DNA of 64,000 bases. Origin: Rhizobium favelukesii. Its GTDB lineage: Bacteria; Pseudomonadota; Alphaproteobacteria; Rhizobiales; Rhizobiaceae. The translations under genes and the position numbers were made by a program. The notes beneath the pieces are model-generated. The model ran no database searches, had not been told where the DNA came from, and worked only from the letters and a program-made list of their open reading frames with translations. The stretch lies in contig NZ_HG916852.1 in the NCBI RefSeq assembly GCF_000577275.2, positions 1,057,001 through 1,121,000 on the forward strand, written 5' to 3'. The number at the start of each line of letters is the position of its first letter. The stretch's first letter is position 1. Shown piece after piece: positions 28,221 through 37,169 of the stretch.

Positions 28221-28670
28221 CTATCCCAGGAAGCGGTCCTTAAGCTCAGGGCTCGGCACGAAGCAGGTCTGGCGTTGGCCGGCAATTCGAAGCCGGTTGC
28301 GGGCGATAAGTTCGTAAAGCCTGTCGGCAAGTCCCTGCGGCAGCACCCGAAGGATCTTGACCAGCGACCAAGGAAAGCCGAGGCCTGCAAGCATCCGGAT
28401 TGTGCCTCTCGACTTGAAGTGGGCGCTCCCGTCTTCGATCAGGATGTTGGTCTCGTAGTCGCGCTCGTTCAGTCCATAGTGCCGGTAAAGCGCTTCCCCG
28501 AGCGGCGACTGCGCCGCGAGGAAGCGATAGCGCTTCGCCTTGTCATGCCTCAGGACGAACTGGACCCAGGTGGAGCAGAACACACACGCTCCATCGAAGA
28601 CGATGAGCGGCTTGTCATCGGCAAAGGTCGGCACAGCGACGTCGGCACGGTAACTGTAGGCATTGCCCAT
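28221..28670 (-). CDS. DCC1-like thiol-disulfide oxidoreductase (DUF393)
   Basis: A 149-residue protein with the family signature FDGACVFCSTWVQFVLRHD (D-G-x-C-x2-C), followed by YRFLAAQSPLGEALYRHYG and a C-terminal helical block KILRVLPQGLADRLYELIARNR. DUF393/DCC1 proteins have a thioredoxin-like fold and are presumed redox proteins. Last gene of a cupin - MBL - DCC1 unit, starting 3 bp after the MBL stop. Confidence 0.88.
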   Translation of the reverse strand: MGNAYSYRADVAVPTFADDKPLIVFDGACVFCSTWVQFVLRHDKAKRYRFLAAQSPLGEALYRHYGLNERDYETNILIEDGSAHFKSRGTIRMLAGLGFPWSLVKILRVLPQGLADRLYELIARNRLRIAGQRQTCFVPSPELKDRFLG

Positions 28671-28673
28671 GAG

Positions 28674-29591
28674 CTATCTCCGCGTCGCAGGCCGGTACGA
28701 TCCGAGCAGGGCAGGCGGGTCGTCCGTTTCGACCTCGCCGCGCTCTACCAGGTCCTCGATATGGGCAAGAACCGAAAGGGCCGCGGCGCCGTGGAGGCGC
28801 GGATCGGTCTCGCGATAAATCACCTTCACCATCTCGGGAATATTGCGATCGCCGGCACGGATGCGGCCGAGCACGGCGCGTTCGCGCATCCGCCGATGGG
28901 TTTTGAGCGCCCGCATGAACGAGATCGGCTTGCGGACTGGGCCCCCATGGCCGGGAAGCAGGAGACGATCGTGCCGCGCGATCAGCTTGTCGAGGGACGT
29001 CATGTAGTCGGACATGGAGCCGTCTGGCGGCGCGACGATGGAGGTAGCCCATGCCATCACATGATCGGCGGAAAACAGGATGCCCGTTCCCTCGAGCGCG
29101 AAGGCCGCATGGTTGGCGGTGTGGCCCGGCGTCAGCACGCCCGTCAGCCTCCATCCGTCGCCCTCTATCGTCTCTCCGTCGCCGATCGCAATGTCGGGCC
29201 GGAAATCCACGTCAGAGCTCTCGTCGAAGGGATTGACCTCGCCTTGGTGCAGCGGACGGGCTGCGCGGTGTGGCCCCTCCGCAACGATCTGCGCACCGGT
29301 AGCGGCCTGCAGGCGCCGAGACAGTGGGGAGTGGTCGCGATGCGTATGGCTGACGAAGATATGCGTGACTTCGCGTCCCCCGAGCGCTGCCATCAACGCC
29401 TGGAAATGCGCCTCGTCCTCAGGGCCGGGGTCGATGACCGCTGTGGAACCATGACCGACGATATAGCTGTTGGTGCCATGGAAGGTGAAGGGACTTGGAT
29501 TGTTGACCGTGATCCGTTGCACGCCGGGGGCAATCGGAAGAGCCTGGCCGTACGCTGGCTCAAAGGCAAGATTGAACTCGGGACTTGCCAT
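28674..29591 (-). CDS. MBL-fold metallo-hydrolase (LACTB2-like)
   Basis: A 305-residue protein with the zinc motif FVSHTHRDHSPL (H-x-H-x-D-H), LTPGHTANHAAFAL, FSADHVMAW and PGHGGP, and a C-terminal winged-helix-like tail (AVLGRIRAGDRNIPEMVKVI, ALSVLAHIEDLVERG) as in LACTB2-type hydrolases. Cytoplasmic. Substrate unknown; relatives cleave thioesters or RNA. It starts directly after the cupin stop and precedes the DCC1 gene. Confidence 0.88.
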   Translation of the reverse strand: MASPEFNLAFEPAYGQALPIAPGVQRITVNNPSPFTFHGTNSYIVGHGSTAVIDPGPEDEAHFQALMAALGGREVTHIFVSHTHRDHSPLSRRLQAATGAQIVAEGPHRAARPLHQGEVNPFDESSDVDFRPDIAIGDGETIEGDGWRLTGVLTPGHTANHAAFALEGTGILFSADHVMAWATSIVAPPDGSMSDYMTSLDKLIARHDRLLLPGHGGPVRKPISFMRALKTHRRMRERAVLGRIRAGDRNIPEMVKVIYRETDPRLHGAAALSVLAHIEDLVERGEVETDDPPALLGSYRPATRR

Positions 29592-29888
29592 CTATTTGTA
29601 TTCGATCTCGACGAAGGACATCGGCTGATCGCCGGCGTTGACGACAGTGTGCTCGATGCCGGCATCGCGCCGGTAGGCCGCGCCCTTGGCGACATCGACC
29701 CTGCGGCTTTCACCCTTTTCCTCAAGCAGAAATTGGCAATCGGTCATCGGCACGACAACGTAGCCCAGACCATGCGTGTGAACGCCAGTGTCCGCCCCCG
29801 GCTCGAAATCCCAACGCGTGATCCGAACCACGGCATCGTCGAGCAGCAGCGTTGCAAGGGCAGGCGGGCGGGCGCGGTACTGGCTCAT
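29592..29888 (-). CDS. Small cupin-domain protein
   Basis: A 98-residue cupin: FEPGADTGVHTHGLGYVVVP is motif 1 (metal-binding His pair and Glu-like position) and GAAYRRDAGIEHTVVNAGD is motif 2. AGGAGTGACG places the ribosome on the ATG at 29888; the frame is open upstream but runs antisense through the tRNA-Gln gene and cannot be coding there. First gene of the cupin - MBL - DCC1 operon. Function unknown; small single cupins often bind a metabolite or protect one. Confidence 0.85.
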   Translation of the reverse strand: MSQYRARPPALATLLLDDAVVRITRWDFEPGADTGVHTHGLGYVVVPMTDCQFLLEEKGESRRVDVAKGAAYRRDAGIEHTVVNAGDQPMSFVEIEYK

Positions 29889-30050
29889 CGTCACTCCTGA
29901 TCGTCTTGGACGGCTGACCCGAGACCTAGCATGGCGACGCAAAAAGCGCACAGAAATATGCCGTGGCCCGAAACTTAATGATTGTGACTGCCGGCGAGCT
30001 TTGCTAAGCAGGCGTCGATTTGGAAAGCGGTCTCCGCTTTCAAGCTCTGG

Positions 30051-30125
30051 TGGGGCGTCGCCAAGCGGTAAGGCACCGGTTTTTGGTACCGGCATTCCCA
30101 GGTTCGAATCCTGGCGCCCCAGCCA
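30051..30125 (+). tRNA. tRNA-Gln (TTG)
   Basis: A full cloverleaf: acceptor TGGGGCG with CGCCCCA, D-arm GCCAAGCGGTAAGGC, anticodon stem CCGGT/ACCGG with loop TTTTGGT (anticodon TTG), T-arm CCAGGTTCGAATCCTGG, discriminator G and encoded CCA. Confidence 0.96.
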
Positions 30126-30512
30126 TCCGACTGTTGCTCGCCTCTTGCTCGCCACATACCCCTGAACTTTCGCCACTGAAATTGAGCAAGCCAAATCGCA
30201 GGCGGCGGCTTCACAATGCTTGCTCTTAAATGCTATCTTCGGTTGCGCTGGTGGCGTGGCATCTCGTTTTACAACGAGCGAGGATTGGGCGAAGCTTCTC
30301 GTCTGGTCGTTCCGGCTTCTCTGAAAGGTTGGCGCCGGAGATTCTGGACAATCGGTCGGCCAGAGTGCGCACCTCGGAAGCCGGCTTTGCCGAGGCAGCC
30401 GAGCCAAAGGGGAACGCGACCAAGTGTGTGGCCGTCGATTGACGATCGGTGTTTGCGCTCGTCGAAAAGCGACCCGCCGGGCCGCCTTCCAAATTCGCTC
30501 GCTCTGAACCTC
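30126..30512. other. Intergenic, no gene seen
   Basis: No open frame here resembles a protein on either strand and there is no strong hairpin. It holds the presumed 3' flank of tRNA-Gln and the downstream flank of the lipoprotein gene. Confidence 0.5.
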
Positions 30513-30926
30513 TTACTGCGTGGGCTGGGCCGGTGCCAGGAACTCGGCGCAATAGGACGGGCCGTTGACGCCGGGGATGTCGCCGACGACGCGGATGCTG
30601 CGGATCGTGTAGTCGGAGCTCGTGGCGATTTCCGCCTGGCAGCGCAGGTACTGCGTGCGTGCGGGCGAGATCTGCTTGCCGCGCTTGCCATCGGCACCTT
30701 CTGCGTATTTCGCCGGGACGCGAACCGTCTTGTAGCCGCCCTTCCAGGTGTAGTTGACGCCGGCGCCGTTCTCGGTGTCGCTGATCGGCGGGCCGAAGGC
30801 GGCGAAGAACTTGCCAGCCGACTGACCAACCCAGCGGCTGGAGATCGGATCGGCGGAGGTCGGAATCGTCGTGCAGCCGGCAAGCGCAATGGCAAGCCCA
30901 GCCGCGGCAAAGGTGCGGAGTGTCAT
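30513..30926 (-). CDS. Putative lipoprotein, conserved hypothetical
   Basis: A 137-residue product from the ATG at 30926, with signal MTLRTFAAAGLAIALAGC and lipobox L-A-G-C. The mature part has SRWVGQSAGKFFAAFGPPIS, YTWKGGYKTVRVPAKYAEG, LRCQAEIATSSDYTIRSI and ends near SYCAEF; the Cys pair may be bridged. This resembles the small outer-membrane-type lipoproteins frequent in Rhizobiales. No enzymatic motif is visible. GGGA upstream is a weak RBS. Confidence 0.78.
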   Translation of the reverse strand: MTLRTFAAAGLAIALAGCTTIPTSADPISSRWVGQSAGKFFAAFGPPISDTENGAGVNYTWKGGYKTVRVPAKYAEGADGKRGKQISPARTQYLRCQAEIATSSDYTIRSIRVVGDIPGVNGPSYCAEFLAPAQPTQ

Positions 30927-31196
30927 TCTATCGTCCCTGAAGTTGTCGCGCATTCGACGGCGGGAAACGCTGGTCTGCAGCGGTTTCCGCTTGTCCCGCC
31001 GAGCGCTTTAGCGCGGAACCCGACAAAAGAAAATCGACCCACCTTCGCAATCGCAAAATTTGCCGCAAGTGTGTCTTTTTGCTCCAGTTAGCCCTGCGCA
31101 GAGGTGCGCCAGCCGCGCCGGCGAAAAATGCGCCGGCTTTTGAATTTTCGTGCTTGCGCAACAGGATGCGCCGGTCTATAGAGGCGCCGCTGGTCA

Positions 31197-31273
31197 CGGA
31201 GTGTAGCGCAGTCTGGTAGCGCACCACGTTCGGGACGTGGGGGTCGAGTGTTCGAATCACTCCACTCCGACCA
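31197..31273 (+). tRNA. tRNA-Pro (CGG)
   Basis: Acceptor CGGAGTG with CACTCCG, D-arm GCGCAGTCTGGTAGCGC, anticodon stem CCACG/CGTGG with loop TTCGGGA (anticodon CGG), T-arm GAGTGTTCGAATCACTC, discriminator A and CCA. It borders the accessory stretch with the IS remnant and the octad-repeat gene. Confidence 0.96.
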
Positions 31274-31767
31274 GCCGATAACCTCTTGAATTAAAAGAGG
31301 AAATGTCTCTCCCGAAACGCTCTCCGAATTTACGTCTCCTGAAATGTCTCCGGACTGAATCGGGGCAGACCCCTTATGCCTTCCTTCGAGTCGGCCAAAC
31401 TTGCCGCAACATAGGTGCGCGCTGGCGACCGGGTCTTGATCGGAACATGACGATGTCCGTGGTCGATGTATGGCAGGACGGCCGGCCACACGAGACACCT
31501 CGCGCAGCGAAAAGGAAGCTTGAATTTGCACAATAGGGGAGGCCGAAAGCACCAGGAATGCGACAGCGCTTTTTGGGGAGCTTCTGACTGATAAACCATT
31601 GTGCGTGTGACCGGCCGAGGGCAATGTCGTTAGACCGAAGGTTGCACTGGAGACGCTGCACTAAGCCGCTCACTATCCGCCGGTATTTGGTTTTAGGGGT
31701 GCCGACTTAGACCTACCCATGGTCAAATTGAGTAGCCGAAACCATACATCTTACCCGGTGACGATAG
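31274..31767. other. Non-coding accessory stretch after tRNA-Pro
   Basis: About 490 bp with lower GC than its surroundings by eye and no convincing gene, integrase fragment or repeat of the tRNA 3' end. It separates tRNA-Pro from the decayed IS3-type element and is probably insertion debris. Confidence 0.4.
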
Positions 31768-32030
31768 GCGGATTGACGCCGGACGGCTCTGCGTCTCGTC
31801 GAAGCAGGATGAACAGCCGACGATAGCCAAAGCGCCGTCGTTCATTTGCGAGGTTGCGTAACTTCGCTCGCAACTCGACCTCCGGCGGTCGGCATCGGTA
31901 GCGGATCGACTTGCGGTCGGCGGATATAATCTGGCAGGCCCGCCGTTCCGAAAGACTTATGGCGGCCTTCAGATGTGTGACGGCATCACGATTGGCGGCA
32001 GGCCCGACCGTTTTTTTTGAAGAAGCTCGC
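31768..32030 (-). pseudogene. IS3-family transposase orfB, truncated
   Basis: After the A8 run the frame reads GPAANRDAVTHLKAAISL, SERRACQIISADRKSIRYR, RPPEVELRAKLRNLAN and ERRRFGYRRLFILLRR. These are the N-terminal blocks of IS3/IS407-type OrfB. Homology stops near 31768, so the whole integrase core is lost. Confidence 0.7.
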
Positions 32031-32256
32031 GGAGTGCGGCTGCCAGCATATGCTCGCCAAGCAGTTTCTTCAGTCTGGCATCCTCATCTTCCAGCGCCTT
32101 TAACCGCTTCGCCTCGGACACTTCCATGCCGCCATATTTGGCTTTCCAGTTGTAGAAGGTCGCTTCCGAGATGCCGTGGTTGCGGCAAAGGTCGGCCGTT
32201 TTCGCGCCAGCTTCCTGCTCACGCAAAACGCCGATGATCTAATCAATTCTGGAGGA
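31969..32256 (-). pseudogene. IS3-family transposase orfA, inactivated
   Basis: The frame reads IIGVLREQEAGAKTADLCRN, HGISEATFYNWKAKYGG, MEVSEAKRLKALEDEDARL and KKLLGEHMLAAALRELLQKK, a near-complete helix-turn-helix plus leucine-zipper OrfA. A TAG replaces the usual CAG codon directly before IIGVL, and the residues upstream (S-R-I-D) are only a rough match to the family start, so no intact start remains. Confidence 0.72.
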
Positions 32257-32262
32257 AATTCG

Positions 32263-32740
32263 CAGTGGCAGGTCACAGGACTTCTATCTTGGGATGGTGA
32301 CTAGTCATAATGGGCACATTACTTCGCAGACTTATCAAGTGGGAGATCGTGTCCGGATATTCATGGGGCCATTACACAAAACGAGACATAACTTGAGGGG
32401 AATAACGGTACATTAACTCATAATTAGTGGTTGCAGCATAATTGTTTGCTCAGTCAGTCTATGGCGAATCTCATCGTCTAGGCTCAACGATGTTCGGGTT
32501 TGGTCCTGTCGAATGTCGAGGTTTAGGAGACGGTCGTTTCACGCACCGTGCGCATGATGCCTTATCCTAAACATTAGCTCCTTCGAGCGATGTCTTCCGA
32601 AATATTTTGTCTAAGCGTCTCGGCCATGCAGTTGTGCACGGCGCGAACCCTCCACCTATGGACTGGCGCGCGCCAGCTTTTGCTACGAGACGCGAGACGA
32701 AAGACACCGTCACCGCTAACGCCAGTGCAAGGGCAATTTC
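32263..32740. other. AT-richer upstream region of the octad-repeat gene
   Basis: About 480 bp without a supportable gene. It contains the presumed promoter of the repeat gene and AT-rich blocks around 32400-32450. A TTAA-N7-TTAG sequence at 32413-32427 resembles a CtrA box with one mismatch, but it is over 300 bp from the start codon. AAGGG about 8 bp before 32741 is the likely ribosome-binding site. Confidence 0.4.
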
Positions 32741-35700
32741 ATGACCTCGATCGTTTCTTCTCTTTCCAATACCCAGATCAAATCTCTATCGGCAAAGACG
32801 ATTAAGGGCTTCTCTACCGAGGATGTCGCGGCGCTTTCCACAGAGCAGCTCAAGATTTTCAACAAAGATCAGATATCCGCCCTTGAGGCTGAAGATATCG
32901 AAGCGCTCGATTCAGATCAGCTCGGCGCGATTTCAACGACCGCGATCGCAGGATTGAAGCCGGAATTGCTTGCCGCACTCGACGCCACGAAAATCGGGGC
33001 TCTGGGGAACGATCAGATTGCAGCCTTCAGCGCCACGCAGATTGCGGCTCTTACTCCCGACCAGATCGAAGGCCTCACGGCTGATCAGATCAAGGGCCTA
33101 AATGCGACACAGATCGGCTCCATCGGTGCGGAAGACATTGCCAAGTTCTCTGACGACGAAATTGCGGCCATCAGCACCAAGGCCATCGGCAGCCTGAAGA
33201 ACGAAGCGATCGCTGTGTTGAGCGACAGCCAGGTCGGCAAGCTCAGCGCCGATCAGATCAAGGTGATGACACCGAAGCAGATCAGCGGCTTCACGGCTGG
33301 CCAGATTGGCAAGTTCAGCGACGAGCAGATCGGTGCGCTGTCGGCAGCCCAGGTGGGTGCGCTCACCAACGACCAGATCGGCGGTCTTTCCGCAGGTCAG
33401 ATCGGCAAGCTCAGCAACGCGGCCGTTGCCGGTCTGAAGGCAACGCAAGTCACTGCGATGAGCGCTGATCAGGTGGCGGGCATCACTGCGGGCCAGAGTG
33501 CTCTACTGAGCGCCGCACAGGTCGCAGGCTTCAGCGCCACGAACGTCACCAAGCTGACCGACGATGCCGTTGCAGCCCTCAGCACCAAGGCCATCGGCAG
33601 CCTGAAGAACGAAGCGATCGCTGTGTTGAGCGACAGCCAGGTCGGCAAGCTCAGCGCCGATCAGATCAAAGTGATGACACCGAAGCAGATCAGCGGCTTC
33701 ACGGCTGGCCAGATCGGCAAGTTCACCGATGAGCAGATCGGTGCCCTGTCGGCAGCCCAGGTCGGCTCGCTGACCAACGATCAGATCGGCGGTCTCTCCG
33801 CCGCTCAGATCGGCAAGCTCAGCAACGCGGCCGTTGGCGGTCTGAAGGCAACGCAGATCGCTGCGATGAGCGACACGCAGCTTGAAGGTCTGAGCGTTGC
33901 TCAGGCTGGTGCGCTGAGCGGCAGCCCAGGTGGGTGCTCTGAGTGCGGAAGACATTGCCAAGTTCTCTGACGATGAAATTGCGGCCATCAGCACCAAGGC
34001 CATCGGCAGCCTGAAGAACGAAGCGATCGCTGTGTTGAGCGACAGCCAGGTCGGCAAGCTCAGCGCCGATCAGATCAAGGTGATGACACCGAAGCAGATC
34101 AGCGGCTTCACGGCTGGCCAGATCGGCAAGTTCACCGATGAACAGATCGGTGCGCTGTCGGCAGCCCAGGTCGGCGCGCTGACCAACGACCAGATCGGCG
34201 GTCTTTCCGCAGGTCAGATCGGCAAGCTCAGCAACGCGGCCGTTGCCGGTCTGAAGGCAACGCAGATCACTGCGATGAGCGCTGATCAGGTGGCGGGCAT
34301 CACTGCAGGCCAGAGTGCTCTACTGAGCGCCGCACAGGTCGCAGGCTTCAGCGCCACGAACGTCACCAAGCTGACCGACGATGCCGTTGCAGCCCTCAGC
34401 ACCAAGGCCATCGGCAGCCTGAAGAACGAAGCGATCGCTGTGTTGAGCGACAGCCAGGTCGGCAAGCTCAGCGCCGATCAGATCAAGGTGATGACGCCGC
34501 AGCAGATCACCGGCTTCACGGCAGGCCAGCTCGGCAAGTTCACCGACGAACAGGTCGGCGCACTGTCGGCAGCCCAGGTCGGAGCGCTGACCAACGATCA
34601 GATCGCGGGTCTCTCCGCCGCTCAGATCGGCAAACTCAGCGACACGGCCGTTGCAGGTCTCAAGGCAACGCAGATCACCGCGATGAGCGACACGCAGCTC
34701 GAGGGTGTCAGCACTACTCAGGCTGGCGTGCTGACGGCAGCCCAGGTTGGGGCTCTGAGTGCAGCAGACATCGCCAAGTTCTCCGACGATGAAATCGGAG
34801 CGATCGGTGCGAAGGCGATCAACGGCCTGAAGAACGATGCGATTGCCGCCCTTAGCGAAAGCCAGATCGGTAAGCTCAGCACCGATCAGATCTCTGGTCT
34901 GCTATCGACTCAGATCCCTGGCTTCACGGCAACCCAGATCGGCAAGTTCAGCGATGCGCAGATCGGTGCCCTGTCGGCAGCCCAGGTGGGTGCGCTCACC
35001 AACGATCAGATCGGCGGCTTGACTGCGGGTCAGATTGGCAAGCTCAGCAACACGGCCGTTACCGGTCTGAAGGCAAGCCAGATCACCGCGATGAGCGCTG
35101 ATCAGGTGGCGGGCATTACTGCAGGCCAAGCTGGCCTTCTGACTGCGCTGCAGGTCGCAGGCTTCAGCGCTGCCAACGTTACCAAGCTGACCGATGACGC
35201 AGTCGCCGCGATCAACACCAAGTCGATCAGCGGTCTGAAGAACGAAGCCATCGGTGTTCTCAGCGACAGCCAGATCGGCAAGCTCAGCGCCGATCAGATC
35301 AAGGCTGTCACCACGCAGCAGATCACCGGCTTTACGGCAGGCCAGCTCGGCAAGTTCACCGATGAACAGATCGGCGCACTGTCGGCAGCTCAGGTCGGAG
35401 CGCTGACCAACGATCAGATCGCGGGTCTCTCCGCCGCTCAGATCGGCAAGCTCAGCGACACGGCCATCACCGGCCTGAAGGCAAGCCAGATCACCGGAAT
35501 GAGCGTCGCTCAGATCGAAGGGATCACGCTGTCGCAGACTGCTAAACTGAACGCTGCACAGATCGGCGCAATGGCACCGGAAGGCGTAGCGAAATTCTCT
35601 GTCGACGAAATCGCCGCAATTGACGTCAGCGCGATCTCGGGACTTTCTGCGGATGACATCTCGGCCTTGGACAAGGATCACGCCAACGCCTTCACCACAC

Positions 35701-35765
35701 CGCAGATCCAGGCAATGAATGACGATCAGCTGGCCGCCGTCGTGGCAGCCTACAACGAAGCCTAA
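32741..35765 (+). pseudogene. Octapeptide-repeat protein gene, interrupted by a one-base insertion
   Basis: Two open frames, 32741-33970 and 33930-35765, are halves of one gene: removing one base near 33918 gives 1007 codons. The protein is built almost only of an 8-residue unit, (I/V)-x-x-(L/F/M)-(S/T)-x-x-(Q/A), for example IGALSAAQ, VGALTNDQ, IGKLSNAA. Layout: 4 residues, 1 octad, seven modules of 17 octads (136 residues), 5 octads and a 3-residue tail. No signal peptide, membrane segment, RTX repeat or catalytic motif is visible. The S/T-x-x-Q spacing fits helix N-capping, but a beta-solenoid is also possible. I do not recognise a named family; similar octads occur in long repetitive proteobacterial proteins of unknown role. 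It may be a structural or surface protein. If the insertion is a sequencing error, the gene is intact. Confidence 0.75.
32764..35621 (+). repeat. Seven tandem 408-bp modules inside the octad-repeat gene
   Basis: Equivalent positions recur every 408 bp (33172, 33580, then 33989 after the extra base, 34397, 34805, 35213). Each module is 17 octads. The modules alternate between two endings: AKFSDDE-type (modules 1, 3, 5, 7) and TKLTDDA-type (2, 4, 6), giving an 816-bp super-unit. Modules around 33140-33540 and 33955-34360 are nearly identical at DNA level, pointing to recent duplication or gene conversion. The first module is the most diverged. Confidence 0.85.
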
Positions 35766-35774
35766 AGAGCAAAG

Positions 35775-35850
35775 GAGGCGCGGTCTTCATGGCCGCGCCT
35801 CACCGAATTGTCGCGATCGGGCCTGCAGCCTTGCAGGCCCTCTTCGTTTT
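35775..35850 (+). terminator. Tandem hairpin terminator after the octad-repeat gene
   Basis: Hairpin 1: GAGGCGCGG 35775-35783 with CCGCGCCTC 35793-35801. Hairpin 2: GGGCCTGCA 35819-35827 with TGCAGGCCC 35832-35840 and a 4-nt loop, followed by tcttcgtttt. Starts 10 bp after the stop codon, evidence that the whole repeat region is (or was) one transcription unit. Confidence 0.75.
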
Positions 35851-35942
35851 CTGACGTCAACTTCGGCGCGGGGGCCGGAAGCAAAGCGAGGAACTCGGCC
35901 AGGGGTTTAAACATCCCGAACATCACATCCGTCGGGTGCGTC

Positions 35943-36158
35943 CTATGCCCCGAGAATGGCATCGATTTCCGCAATCAGAGCCGCATAGGTCTCGATGTGC
36001 CGATAATACTCGTTGCGGATCTGCTCGGTGATATCGGAGAGCGGCCCGGCTCCCTCCGCGCGGAAGTGCTTGACCTCATTCTCGGTCATGGATTTGAGAT
36101 TGTCCTCGTACTCCTTGACCCTCTGAACATAGTCTTCCCGAAGCTTTTCCAGGTTCAT
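35943..36158 (-). CDS. Small helical protein, hypothetical
   Basis: A 71-residue product from the ATG at 36158, with AGGAGGG upstream. It is charged and helical, with likely coiled-coil character: MNLEKLREDYVQRVKEYEDN, MTENEVKHFRAEG, IRNEYYRHIETYAALIAEID. No known domain. It is divergent from the ureidoglycine aminohydrolase gene. The RBS and codon use support it as real; the function is unknown. Confidence 0.62.
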   Translation of the reverse strand: MNLEKLREDYVQRVKEYEDNLKSMTENEVKHFRAEGAGPLSDITEQIRNEYYRHIETYAALIAEIDAILGA

Positions 36159-36286
36159 CACGTCCCTCCTGCGGTAGCCAAGCGCCGCGGACATTCTGAC
36201 GCGCGGCGGCGGCAATCTAAAGGTTGCCTAGAAGAGATGCGGCGCTTAAAGCAGATTGACAATCCCGGCCGGTGAAAAGTGAACCA

Positions 36287-37108
36287 ATGAGCAGCTCGAA
36301 CTTCTATTCCAACATGGGCGGCCTGCCGCCACAGACCGAACTCCTGTCCAGCAAGGCCGTGTTCACGACGGCCTATGCAGTCATCCCCCGCACCGTTATG
36401 ACCGACATTGTCACCAGCTATCTCCCGCACTGGGACGGTACGCGAGCCTGGGTCATCTCCCGCCCGTTGAGCGGTTTTTCCGAGACCTTTTCGCAATACA
36501 TCATGGAAGTGCAGCCGGGCGGCGGCAGTGATAGGCCGGAGCCGGAAAAGCGCGCGCAAGGCGTGCTTTTCGTCGTCGAGGGCGAGATGACCGTCGAGTT
36601 CGAAGGTGCGTCGCATGCGATGCGTCCCGGCTCTTTCGCCTTCCTGCCGGCCGGCTCCCGCTGGACTTTGTGGAACAAGAGTGCTGCACCCGTGAAGTTT
36701 CATTGGATCCGCAAGGCCTTCCAGGAAGCCGAAGGCCTGGAGCCGCCGCCGGCGATCTTCACGCATGAGGAAAACCATCCGCCTCAGCCGATGCCAGATA
36801 CGGACGGCGCCTGGGCGACGACGCGCTTCATCGACCCGGCCGATCTTCGTTATGACATGCACGTCACCATCGTCACCTTCGAGCCCGGCGGCGTGATCCC
36901 CTTCATGGAAACGCATGTCATGGAACACGGCCTCTATGTGCTCGAGGGCAGGGCCGTCTATCGTCTCAACAAGGATTGGGTTGAGGTCGAAGCGGGCGAC
37001 TTCATGTGGCTGCGCGCCTTCTGCCCGCAGGCCTGCTACGCCGGTGGCCCCGGCCGCTTCCGCTACCTGCTCTACAAGGACGTCAACCGCCACATGCCTT
37101 TGTGGTAG
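36287..37108 (+). CDS. allE: (S)-ureidoglycine aminohydrolase, double cupin
   Basis: A 273-residue bicupin. The second cupin has FEPGGVIPFMETHVMEHGLY then VLEGRAVYRLNKDWVEVEAG, and the end YLLYKDVNRHMPLW; these match the AllE/ureidoglycine aminohydrolase family, with the E-x-H...E-H manganese ligands in METHVMEHG. It releases ammonia from (S)-ureidoglycine in allantoin/purine breakdown. The ATG at 36287 gives MSSSNFYSNMGGLP; a GTG at 36272 is in frame. No other purine-catabolism gene is adjacent. It ends at a hairpin shared with cysN. Confidence 0.88.
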   Translation: MSSSNFYSNMGGLPPQTELLSSKAVFTTAYAVIPRTVMTDIVTSYLPHWDGTRAWVISRPLSGFSETFSQYIMEVQPGGGSDRPEPEKRAQGVLFVVEGEMTVEFEGASHAMRPGSFAFLPAGSRWTLWNKSAAPVKFHWIRKAFQEAEGLEPPPAIFTHEENHPPQPMPDTDGAWATTRFIDPADLRYDMHVTIVTFEPGGVIPFMETHVMEHGLYVLEGRAVYRLNKDWVEVEAGDFMWLRAFCPQACYAGGPGRFRYLLYKDVNRHMPLW

Positions 37109-37135
37109 GCGGAGAGAGAGACGGGTTACAATGAG

Positions 37136-37167
37136 AAACGGGGCCGATCTGGCCCCGTTTTCGTTTT
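37136..37167 (+). terminator. Hairpin terminator between allE and cysN
   Basis: A 10-bp stem AAACGGGGCC / GGCCCCGTTT with a 5-nt loop, followed by tcgtttt. It lies between two convergent genes and best terminates the rightward (allE) transcript; the leftward T-run is poor. Confidence 0.75.
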
Positions 37168-37169
37168 AT

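Larger units (their letters stand above)
31768..32262 (-). mobile_element. Decayed IS3-family insertion sequence fragment
   Basis: The minus strand carries an orfA-like transposase reading followed, after a run of eight A (32011-32018), by an orfB-like reading in the next frame, the normal IS3 arrangement with programmed slippage. OrfA has an in-frame stop near its start and orfB is cut off after about 85 residues, without any DDE catalytic part. No terminal inverted repeats or target duplications were found. The element cannot transpose. Confidence 0.72.

Noticed and set aside
31250..31768. Possible attachment site and integrase remains beside tRNA-Pro
   Set aside because: No second copy of the tRNA 3' end was seen in the window and no integrase-like reading exists in any frame.
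32413..32427. TTAA-N7-TTAG, a near match to a CtrA binding site
   Set aside because: One mismatch, in AT-rich DNA, more than 300 bp from the nearest start codon; a chance match is likely.
33170..35300. CRISPR-like or satellite DNA array
   Set aside because: The regular 24-bp and 408-bp periodicity is explained by in-frame codons of an octapeptide repeat; there are no conserved repeats with unique spacers.
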